Source of the DNA: Hortaea werneckii
Lineage: Eukaryota > Ascomycota > Dothideomycetes > Mycosphaerellales > Teratosphaeriaceae
Assembly: GCA_037044905.1 (NCBI GenBank)
Contig: JBAOKB010000020.1
Coordinates: 372,001 to 436,000 of the forward strand
Length of the DNA stretch: 64,000 nucleotides
Direction of reading: 5' to 3'
Shown here: piece after piece, positions 42,066 through 51,175 of the stretch
How positions within the stretch are numbered: the stretch's first letter is position 1
Layout of the letters: the number at the start of each line of letters is the position of its first letter
The notes under the pieces: model-generated
The model's database searches: none
Told to the model about the DNA's origin: nothing
What the model saw: the letters and a program-made list of their open reading frames with translations, nothing else
Position numbers and translations under genes: made by a program

Positions 42066-42686
42066 CTTCATCGGGTGCAACAACGCATGAGAGAGACAGA
42101 GAAGACAAAGGTTGTCACCAAGTAAATTTACTGGTTGCAACAGTGTACGAGAGAGATAGTGCTTTAGAGGGCATTGCTGTGGCTTGGGCATGGTATGAAT
42201 GTATGCAATTATCCAGGTTCCGAGTTTGGTGGCACATTATGAATCAGAGAGCAGCATGTGGGAATTGATGATGGTCAGCAATTGACGATGGGCAGCAAAT
42301 GGTAATGCACAGCTCTGCATCTTTCAAGTAGGTACTTCAGCAACATGTGTCTTTCCGGTGTCTCTTCAAAAGCCACACTTTCTCACACAGCGTTCTGCCG
42401 CTGCAAGCTCGCTGGTTGGCATCTTATACTGAGGATGTAAGGGGCGGTTGGGATGAAGTTCAGTTCGGCAACCTTCAGTCTCCAGGCGGCGGCAAATCCC
42501 GAAACATGTGGCCTGCGCGTCCGCGTCACTGGCTTCGTGGCTTATTACTCGTTCGCGCGATCCCTGGCCGGTGCATCTCAGGACGATGAATTGCTGCCCA
42601 GGACTGCGATAGTTGAGAGTTGCAACTCCTCCCATTCCCGGATCCAAGAATTCACCGGCTCACTCTTCGAACATCGCATCCTCGTC
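42066..42686. other. intergenic spacer
   Basis: 0.6 kb before the RhoGAP start codon. An in-frame upstream ATG at 42453 would extend that protein by 78 residues that do not look like the family, so I treat this part as 5' leader. Confidence 0.5.
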
Positions 42687-44964
42687 ATGTCTAGCGGTGA
42701 ACCAAACAACGACGGCGTAGACGGCAGCGACGTCAACGCGACTAATGGCTCCGAACATGAAGCCAACAGCCCTCCGGTTTCAGCAGCAGGCCCCGCCCCC
42801 TCTGATGGCGCGCCGACGAAGTCCCAGCCGCCCAAGGAGGTGGACGATGTCATGTACAGTGACATCGGCATCAACACCTTGCTCAACCGCCTGAAACAAT
42901 CGATCGCATCAGCGCGAGACTTCGCCGCCTTCCTCAAGAAACGGAGCACGCTCGAGGAAGACCAAGCGACCGGCCTCAAGCGGTTGGCCAAGACCCATCT
43001 CGACACGATCAAGCGTAGCGAATCTCGTGGCGGCGGATATGCAACTCAACTGTGCGAGGTCATGCGCGTACATGAGCGCATGGCGGACAATGGCATGCAA
43101 TTCGCGCTGTCCCTACATCAGATGCACGAGGATCTCAACGAGTTGAGCAACAACATGGAACGGGGAAGGAAGCAATGGAAGCATGACGGTCTAGATGCAG
43201 AGAAGCGGGCCAGCGATGCCGAAGCCGCTATGCACAAGGCGAAGTCGCGATACGACAGTCTGGCCGAGGACTATGACCGCGCGAGGACTGGTGACACCAA
43301 GGGAAGCAGGCGCCTTGGTCTTAAAGGGCCGAAGAGTGCAGAGCAACATGAGAGTGATCTGCTGCGAAAAGTGCAGGGCGCGGACGAAGACTACGAGGGA
43401 AAAGTCCGGGCGGCGAAGTCGCAGAGGGAGAGCTTGATTAAAACTGATCGTCCGAAGGCAGTGCGCGCACTGATGGAGCTATGCCGAGAATGTGACTCCG
43501 GCCTGACGCTGCAGCTGCAGAAGTTTGCAACCTTCAACGAGAAACTACTGCTGGGGAATGGGTTGGCTGTATCCCCGTTGTCAGGAGAGGAAAGTAAGCA
43601 GAAGAGTCTCAGGGATGTGATACATGAGATCGACAACGATCGAGACTTCCACAGCTACGTTGGAAGTCATGCAAGCAAAGTGACGCGACCCAGTGAGATT
43701 ACATACGAAAAGCATCCAACTTTGGCGCCGAAGACACAGCAACCCTCAAACCGATCCGTATCTGGAACTGCAGGCCCGAGTTCGCCTCCTCCACAGCAAC
43801 CAAGCCTAGCAGCCACCTCTGGCCCAATGTCTCAGCCGAACTCAACAAACAGCCGTTACTCTACCCAAGCGCCTCCGCCTGGTTCACTTGTTGCGCCTTC
43901 TCAGCCTCAGCAGTACGGCCCGCCTCCCTCACAGGGTTCTCAGTCGCAACAAGGATCGGGCATGTATCAGTCCCAGGGTATGCAGTCGCCTTATCAACAG
44001 CAACCTCTGCAGTCTCCAACAGCCATGCCGGATCGCTCTTATCAATCTCCTGCTTTCGGTGACCGTCCGACGAGGGAGAACTACCAGGCTGCGCCTCCCT
44101 ACCCGATGCACCCCTCCGAACGATCTCCCCACCCACCTCAGCAAAACATGGGCTCTTTGTCCTCCCCGACTCAGTCGACGCCCTATGACGATCAGCCTCC
44201 CAATCCACGTGCTGCGGCAGCATCAGTGTCCCCTGGGCCCAATCTCCCGCCCCTCCGCCCAGTCTTCGGCGTCAGCCTCGACGATCTTTTCCACCGCGAC
44301 CAGTCCGCAGTCCCAATGCTCGTCATCCAGTGCATTCTAGCCGTCGACCACTTCGGTCTCGAAATCGAAGGCATCTACCGCCTTTCCGGCACCTCCTCTC
44401 TCGTCTCCAAACTCCGAGCCCAATTCGACAACAACCCCAACGGCGTCGACTTCCGCAACCCAGCCAACTTCTACCACGACGTGAACAGTGTCGCCACGCT
44501 GCTGAAGCAATTCTTCCGCGATCTGCCTGACCCGTTGTTTACGAGGGCAGAGTACCCGCGCTTCATCGAGGCGGCGAGAATCGAGGTCGAAGAGCAGCGA
44601 CGTGACGCTCTACATGGTCTTATCAATGAGCTACCGGATCCCAATTATGCCACCCTGCGCGCGCTGGTCCTGCATCTCCACCGCGTCATGCAGCATGAAG
44701 GACGGAATCGGATGGGTGCTAGCAATCTTGCACTGTGCTTTGCGTAAGTTTCGTTCCTTTTTAATCCCCCCGAATACTCTTCCCACACCCTTCTCTTCAT
44801 TTCAACAATTTTTTTTTTTTTCTTTCTAAACTAACAACGCATGATTGTCTAGACCAAGCCTAATGGGCACGCACACTGGCGCCCAGATCGCCGATGCTAG
44901 TTTCCAGGCGAGAGTCATGGACACGATCCTGAATAATGCGACTGCTATCTTCGACGAGGACTAA
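42687..44964 (+). CDS. RGD1: F-BAR and RhoGAP domain protein, Rgd1 type
   Basis: GTPase-activating protein for Rho GTPases that binds membranes through an F-BAR domain; in budding yeast Rgd1 acts on Rho3 and Rho4. Exons 42687-44743 and 44853-44964 give 722 aa. The 109-nt intron (donor GTAAGT, T-rich tract, CTAAC branch point) splits the Ala codon in LCFAPSLMG, a motif conserved in RhoGAPs. Residues about 55-330 are the coiled-coil F-BAR (SDIGINTLLNRLKQSIASARDFAAFLKKR ... long charged helices). Residues about 340-515 are Pro/Gln/Ser-rich. The RhoGAP domain (about 522-718) has the catalytic Arg in EGIYRLSG, then LKQFFRDLPDPLFT and NRMGASNLALCFAPSL. I start at the Met that precedes an acidic, disordered leader. 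Strongly supported. Confidence 0.93.
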
Positions 44965-46067
44965 GCGAGAATTGGGGAAGGGGGAGAGAGATACCCTGGA
45001 CTCTTTGAAGCCTTTTTTTTGGAGAATTTGATTTCATCACGTCCTCCTTTTTTTTCCCCCCTCCCTTTTTTCCCCCTCATCTTCCTTCTTTAATGGTTGA
45101 AAAAAAAAATAAAAACCTAAAAAATCTAAAGTCATTCTAGAGAGAGAATCACTCGACCCCTCTTTCCTTTTCTTTTGCCTCTTAACATGGATGCTGCTGC
45201 GAGAGTGACCAAGGGTGAAGTATTAAAGGGGAATCGTTCCCAAAGTGGGGGAAGAGAAGAATGGATGATACGCTTAGGGCTCATGTGATCTACGCCGAAT
45301 CAATCAATTGCTTTCCGTCTCTCTCTCTCTCTTTTTTTTTTTTTTTTTTTTTTTTGGTTTTCCCTTTTCTTCTTTCTTCTTTCTTTGGTCCCGCACATTC
45401 GAAAGAACGCAGAGCCTAAATCCCGGTCTCGGTATTCCCGCTCCTCCTCTCCTTCCTCCAACCTCCCTCCCTCTCTCTCTCCCCCCCCCCCCCCCCCCCC
45501 CCCCCCCCAACCCAACGACTCCCTAACCTCTCAAGGGACGAATGAAACAAATCCAAGTAAAGCGGGGGAAAAAGAGAAGCATGGAGATTAGAAAAGGGAA
45601 GGAAAGAAATGGAAAATGCAATACAACGCTAACAACAAACAGCTATATCCGCCTTCAAACCATAAACCCCAATCCACAACGCCCCTTTTCTCCGGTTTTT
45701 CTGCCCATGTTCCAAGTAATCAGAAGAGGTATGATGAGAGGGAGGAATATCAAAAGGTTGAGGGTATATATTGTGTTTAAGGGGGGATGGTCCAGGAATA
45801 AGTTTCGGTGACTGTAAGGATGAGGATGAGTATGGAAGGGAAGAAAGGGAGGCGCATTGGTGATCGAGAAATTAGGGTAGGGATTTCGGAGGGTGGTTGG
45901 TGGGTTTTCTTTTCAGAAGAAGAAGAAGAAGTCGTGTGCGTCGTAGTATTTTGTCTCGAGAGTGGTGGGGGGATAGGGAGGAAGGGAGGGGGTGGCTGTC
46001 CGGTTTCCTTCCTTTTTCTTTCTTTTTGAGGCTTTTTTTTTTTTTTCTTCTTCTTTCCCCCTCTCCC
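44965..46067. other. convergent spacer rich in homopolymer and pyrimidine tracts
   Basis: 1.1 kb between the stop codons of the RhoGAP and Rho3 genes, so both 3' UTRs lie here. It contains several T-rich, A-rich and C-rich runs, the most extreme at 45308-45508, plus GGAGGG-type purine stretches near 45840-45990. ORFs crossing it are homopolymer-driven and not credible. Confidence 0.6.
45308..45508. repeat. polypyrimidine tract with T24 and C28 runs
   Basis: A roughly 200-bp pyrimidine-rich stretch with CT repeats, 24 uninterrupted T (45332-45355), TTC/CTT repeats, more CT repeats and 28 uninterrupted C (45481-45508). A purine-containing island interrupts it near 45395-45420. Confidence 0.9.
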
Positions 46068-46915
46068 TTACATCACCGAACAGCAGCCAGCGTCCTTGTC
46101 GCCCTTGACGTTCTTGACTTGTAAGGCGACGCGTGCGGCTTCGGTGAAGGCCTCGTTGACACCGCGATTTTTCATCGCCGAACATTCTGTTGTTTGATGA
46201 GTTAGCTCTCGGGCTCCCTACACAGCATATATCTCGCCACGCAGTGGCAAAAGAGGGAGGAGGCTGTGCTTACCTAAATATCTTAGAGCTTTGACCTTCT
46301 CCGCCACGGCGAGACCCTGCTTGTAGTCGATGAGGCCGCGCTTGGGCTCATGTGCGCCGTCCACATCGTCGGCGTCCGCTTCCTGCTGTTCCCGGAGATC
46401 GCATTTCAGCGCGACCAGCACTAACCGCACGCCGGGACAGTTCTCGGCAATCTCTCCGACCCATTTGCTCTCCACGTTCTCCAGTGAGTCCGGGCTATCG
46501 ACGCTGAAGCACAGCATGATCGCGTGCGTGTCGTCGTATGATAAAGAGCGCAAGCGGTCGAATTCCTCTTGCCCGGCCGTGTCCCAGAGTGAGAGTTCGA
46601 CGTGCGTGTTGTCTATGAAGATATCGTGGACGTAGTTTTCGAAGACGGTTGGTTCACTTTTAGATGTCAGGATCACGCTCCTCTCTTTCGAACGTACCAT
46701 CTATATTCTGTGAGAGGGATGTCTTACTATACAGTTGGAAAGTAGCCCCGGGTGAAGACATTAAGGAGGGATGTCTTGCCGCATGCACCGTCGCCGCTGA
46801 GGTTACATGTATCAGTATTCCGATGCTGCTTTCGGCTTTTTGCGCGAAATTGTGTCCGCACTTACAGAAGCACCAGCTTCCGCTGCACCGTCTTGCTCCC
46901 GCCACAGAGCGGCAT
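46068..46915 (-). CDS. RHO3: Rho3-type small GTPase
   Basis: Membrane-anchored Rho GTPase; Rho3 in yeast directs exocytosis and polarised growth. Exons 46915-46866, 46796-46728, 46656-46274 and 46186-46068 give 206 aa. All three introns (69, 71 and 87 nt) join in frame at family-conserved points. The P-loop GDGACGKTS is at residues 18-26, the switch I region reads PTVYEPTVFENY, switch II DTAGQEEFDRL, and the guanine-specificity motif is ALKCDLRE. An acidic insertion (QEADADDVDGAHEP) before the second specificity motif, the phrase LVLVALKCDLR, and YLECSAMKNRGVNEAFTEAARVAL mark the Rho3 branch rather than Rho1, Rho2 or Cdc42. The C-terminus is the prenylation box CSVM. Residues for GTP binding are intact. 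It is convergent to the Rgd1-like GAP gene. Confidence 0.93.
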
Positions 46916-47862
46916 CTTGCGAAGACCCAATGCGTTGACCCCCCTATGATATGGTTGTTGGATGTGTTAAGGTGAGAGAGGTGGTGGTGGTGGTGGCGGC
47001 GGTGGTGATGTGTTTCGCTTGCGCACGAAACGGCTGGCTGGTGATGTCAAAGGGCAAGTGACTCGTGGCGGTGGTCGACTCGTGTAGGACTGCCGGGATG
47101 GGAAACGATAAGGGCGGGTAAGGATGAGGGCGGTGGAGGATAGGTGGAGAGGAGGTTGGATGGTCGAGAGTGGATGAGAATAGACGTGGCGGGGACCGAA
47201 GTGTCGCAACGGGTTTGCGGGTGTCGAGAGTTAAGAAGACGGACAGACAGCGAGAGTTTCGAGGCAATAATAGACTTCCACAGACGCTTCTGCTCCGATC
47301 GAGTCCAACCGTCCAGTGCATGATGGACGTAACCGCCTGGGCCAATCAGCGGGACCCGGTTACGACGGCCGGAACGGCGACTAAGGTTTAGCTCCGGCTG
47401 ATCCCTGCTGCACAGCATTTGGGGAGGTGGGAGATGGTGGGAGATGGTGGGAGGTGGGGTTCTGCCTTTCTTTGCTCGCACGCGTCCAAGGCATGATGAT
47501 TTGATGTAATTCACCACACTCTCGGTGGAACAGAGACAGATATGGCCTTCATGATTGAGCAAATCATTGTCGTGTTCGTAGACATCACCATTCGCTATTC
47601 TTGTTTCCTAATTTCGTGAGCCAAAAAGTGATGCAGCACGAACGGGTGTTCGGAACCATTTGGGCATTCCAGCCAGAAAGCTGCATGCATGAACCGGCGC
47701 CACGTGCCAGACAAAAAGGCCTCGGAACTACGCTCGCTACGCTATATGGATTCTGACGGCATCTGGACAGGTGATCCCCGCATACAAGACCCGCAGACAC
47801 ACTGGAAATGCATTTCAACAGCAGCAGTCAACCCCAGAGCATCCTGCTCTTGCTTCTCGCGT
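46916..47862. other. Rho3 promoter region and CWC25 3' flank
   Basis: 0.95 kb between two minus-strand genes, mainly the Rho3 promoter and leader. It includes a GGT/GGC-rich stretch near 46978-47010 and a G-tract cluster at 47421-47459. Overlapping ORFs here have no family features. Confidence 0.5.
47421..47459 (+). other. G-quadruplex-type motif
   Basis: Five G-tracts of three or four G, separated by loops of 4-7 nt, about 500 bp upstream of the Rho3 start codon. The GAGATGGTGG unit is repeated in tandem. It fits the usual G-quadruplex pattern on the plus strand. Confidence 0.6.
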
Positions 47863-49128
47863 CTAGTCCTCCCCACCCCCACCCCTTCCACCATGCAGCC
47901 TCCTGCCCGCATCTACCCCTTCGGCGTCCCGCCTGATTCCGCTGATGAATCGCCCTTGGCCAGATCGTTTCTTGTCGTCCTCCTCGCGTTGCTTCGCTTC
48001 CCTACTGTCTATGTCCGCTAGCCGTGTCTTACGATCGGATTCCAGCTCCGAGGCATTCGACATCATGGCGGCGAGTTTGGCTTCGCGGTCATCGCTCTCG
48101 TCCTTCTTCGGCGCATCCTCTGGCGGTGATCTGTAGGGTTTGCTGTGGGAGTTGCGACCTCCGCCGCGTTCATATGAGGGCGACGCTCTCCTCTGGCTTC
48201 GACTACCATCGTGTCCCTTCCGTTCATGAGGCGAGCGCGATCTTGAATCGGACGACCCTGAGCGACGCGGGCTGGGGTAGGACGTGCGACGGTTTTTGCG
48301 GTCGTCGTAATCGCGTCTCCTCCGGGGTGACCTAGAGCGCGACGGGCTGTATTCACGGTCTCTTCGAGATCTATGGCTGCGCTCTCGGCGGTCATCGTCA
48401 TGGCGCGATCTCGTGTAAGGTGATCGTGAGCGTGAGCGACTCCTTGATGGAGATCTCCTGCTATGTCGGTGTGAGCGGTGCCTGCGTGACCTTCGGTCAT
48501 GATCTTCGTCGCTGTATCGTCTCCGTTTGCTTCTGTGCCCATCGTCATCCCTATGTCGGTGTCTGTGCCTCCTGTGTTTCCTGTCCTTATCTTTGTCGTC
48601 TTCTTCTTCCTTGCCCGCAGCAGCAAGCAGCTGGCGTCTTCTTGTCGGATCATTCATCATAGCCTCGTAAGCCGCCTGCTCCTGTTTCTTGATCGCCAAC
48701 ATGGGATCGCTTGCCACTTTGCTCGCCGTGTCTCTCATGTTGTTCGCGTTCGCATTGACTGCCATGAATCCTTCCTCGCCTGCATCCTTCTTCAGGTTCT
48801 CCGTTTCGCTTCGCTTAACAAGTCCATCCAGCTTTCTCTTTCCGAGCAGATATCCCTCCATTTCCTCCGTCACTCCCCCAACACCAGGTCCGCCGGAACC
48901 AGGCCCATTGTACATCCAGTCTACGCGGTCGACGCGCTTTCTGCCACCTGCTTGTTCTTGCAGACGCTCTAACTCAAGCACTTTGCGCTCTTCGGCGCGC
49001 TCTTTGAGGACCTCTTCGGTCTTCTTGCGCTCGTCCAGGGCTTTCTTCTCTTCTTCCCAGACGCGACGCTGATTGGACATCAAATGGGGATGCCATGATT
49101 TCTTGAGGTTGAGATCGCCTCCGCCCAT
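47863..49128 (-). CDS. CWC25: pre-mRNA splicing factor CWC25
   Basis: Spliceosomal protein needed around the first catalytic step of splicing, acting after Prp2. A single 421-codon frame starts with the family's N-terminal CIR_N-like module: GDLNLKKSWHP, then the QRRVWEEEKKALDE helix and a Trp-containing VDWMYNGPG motif. Residues about 125-190 hold the AAYEAMMNDP-type segment conserved in CWC25. Residues about 195-340 are a dense Arg/Ser/His/Asp-rich region (SRSRSRSRSP), as in many splicing proteins. The C-terminus has GRFISGIRRDAEG, matching the conserved tail of fungal CWC25. No intron is needed. It is divergent from COP9 subunit 2, with 349 bp between the start codons. Confidence 0.92.
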   Translation of the reverse strand: MGGGDLNLKKSWHPHLMSNQRRVWEEEKKALDERKKTEEVLKERAEERKVLELERLQEQAGGRKRVDRVDWMYNGPGSGGPGVGGVTEEMEGYLLGKRKLDGLVKRSETENLKKDAGEEGFMAVNANANNMRDTASKVASDPMLAIKKQEQAAYEAMMNDPTRRRQLLAAAGKEEEDDKDKDRKHRRHRHRHRDDDGHRSKRRRYSDEDHDRRSRRHRSHRHSRRSPSRSRSRSRSPYTRSRHDDDRRERSHRSRRDREYSPSRSRSPRRRRDYDDRKNRRTSYPSPRRSGSSDSRSRSPHERKGHDGSRSQRRASPSYERGGGRNSHSKPYRSPPEDAPKKDESDDREAKLAAMMSNASELESDRKTRLADIDSREAKQREEDDKKRSGQGRFISGIRRDAEGVDAGRRLHGGRGGGGED

Positions 49129-49477
49129 GATTGCGACTTATGCTAGACCCAGGGCCTGGAGTAGTGTTGTAGAAGTCGTTGCAAAGTACGATGTTGCGAG
49201 CGCAAAGTGAAAGCGGCTGGTGGCGGGAAAAGGCGCGGCGAACGGGCGGTCGCTCCTGACTCGTTAGCGCGGGGAACTTCGGTACCGAGACGACTGTCGT
49301 CGTTTGGCCGCTTGGAGCTTCGAGCTTCAATGTTCAAGAAGCGTTTCATTTGACCTCAAGTCATTCACGACACGTTCATCCTCACGCATTACGATTTTAC
49401 GAACAGTATAAGCACATCATACTGCGACTCCTCCCCGGCACTCGTCAATCCCAAAGTAAACCCACGAAACCGTCAAC
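49129..49477. promoter_or_regulatory. bidirectional promoter of CWC25 and CSN2
   Basis: Only 349 bp separate the two divergent ATGs, so the promoters must share this segment. No obvious TATA box; both genes are housekeeping. Confidence 0.6.
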
Positions 49478-51175
49478 ATGTCCGACGACGATGACTTCAT
49501 GCAAGCGTCTGATGACGAGAAGTGGGTGTAGAAGACTTGCGCATTGCCTTTCAGCGCTGACACTTCCCTAGCTATGATTTCGAGTATGAGGATGATGATG
49601 ACCAAGAGGAGGGCGGCGATGTGGACGTGGAAAACAAATACTACAACGCAAAGCAGATGAAGGCGGATAATCCAGAAGACGCAATCGATGAGTTCCTCGG
49701 TGTGCCCGCGCTAGAGCCGGAGAAAGGTGACTGGGGGTTCAAAGGATTGAAGCAGGCGATCAAGCTGGAATTCAAACTAGGCCGATATGAGATGGTAAGC
49801 CCTGCGGTCCAAGGACAATGACATGGAGACTGACTGCATGGCAGGCTGTCGAACATTACACCGAGCTTCTCACCTACGTCAAATCCGCTGTAACCCGCAA
49901 CTACTCCGAGAAATCCATCAACAACATGCTCGATTTCATCGAGAAGAATGCCGAAGACGAGCAAGCACATCAGTGCATCGAGAAATTCTACTCCAAGACG
50001 TTAGACTCCTTCCAGGCCACCAACAATGAGCGGTTATGGCTAGCGACCAATACCAAGCTTGCGAGGCTATGGCTAGCACAGAAGGACTATCCGCGCCTGA
50101 CAGAGAAGGTCCGCGAGCTGCATCAGGCTTGTCAACGTGAGGACGGCAGTGACGATCCTAGCAAAGGCACCTACTCCATGGAGGCGTACGCTCTCGAAAT
50201 TCAGATGTATGCTGACACACGCAACAACAAGCGGCTTAAGGTATGGCGTTCTGTGACGTGATGAGTGTACAGGAAACTAATGCTTCGGCCAGGGATTATA
50301 CAACCGTGCGATCGGTGTGCGTTCTGCGGTGCCGCATCCCAAAATCATGGGTATCATTCGCGAATGTGGTGGTAAAATGTTCATGAGTGAAGGTGCGTGC
50401 GATCGTTCCTGTTTCCGTCCTTGCAAAATACTGACAACTCTCAGAAAATTGGAAAGCGGCTCAAAGTGCTTTCTTCGAGTCCTTCCGCAGCTACGATGAG
50501 GCAGGATCGATGCAACGTATCCAGGTGTTGAAATACCTCGTGCTGACGACGATGCTGATGGGGTCTGACATCAACCCGTTCGACTCGCAAGAGACAAAAC
50601 CATACAAGAACGACCCACGGATCGCGGCAATGACAGAGCTTGTCGATGCATATCAGCGTGACGACATCACTCAGTACGAGAAGGTCCTGAAACAGAATCA
50701 AGACCTCCTTGCAGATCCTTTTATCGCAGAGAACATAGACGAGGTCACCCGAAACATGCGCACGAAGGCGGTTGTCAAGCTGGTAGCGCCATATACTCGC
50801 TTCCGGCTTGACTTTATTGCAAAGCGCCTCAGCATCTCCATCGCTGAAGTGCAAGACATTGTAGGCTTCCTAATTATGGACAAGAAGCTGCGTGGCAAGA
50901 TCAATCAGGATGCCGGAACCGTCGAGATTGAGAGCCGCGCGGACCAGGATCGTATGACAGCCGTGGCTGACTGGACCACGGCAATCCGTTCTCTAGCCAA
51001 TTTCGTGCTAAATGAAGGCGACGGTTTCAAGTCGGACGATGCGATGGGAGGACTTGGAGGATCAGGTCTCGTCGCGCCGCCGATGCCTGGTGGCGGGTCT
51101 TCCATGTCATCCTTGCAACGCGGCACCAATACTGGAAAGCGCAAATCCAACCGAGGCGCCGTCGCCGGCAAATGA
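49478..51175 (+). CDS. csnB: COP9 signalosome subunit 2
   Basis: Subunit of the COP9 signalosome, which removes Nedd8 from cullins and is required for development in filamentous fungi. Five exons, 49478-49521, 49572-49794, 49845-50240, 50293-50392 and 50445-51175, give 497 aa. The four introns are 50-52 nt with consistent splice signals, and frame is preserved across all joins. The first exon encodes the acidic start MSDDDDFMQASDDE, continuing with YDFEYEDDDD, a hallmark of CSN2. Helical TPR-like repeats follow (WGFKGLKQAIKLEFKLGRYEM; LWLATNTKLARLWL). The PCI domain lies at about residues 290-430 and includes MQRIQVLKYLVLTTMLM, FRLDFIAKRLSI and GKINQDAGTVEI. The C-terminal Gly/Ser/Lys-rich tail is probably disordered. 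Strongly supported. Confidence 0.95.

Noticed and set aside
48499..48972. 157-codon ORF opposite CWC25
   Set aside because: Antisense shadow of the Arg/Ser-rich coding region.
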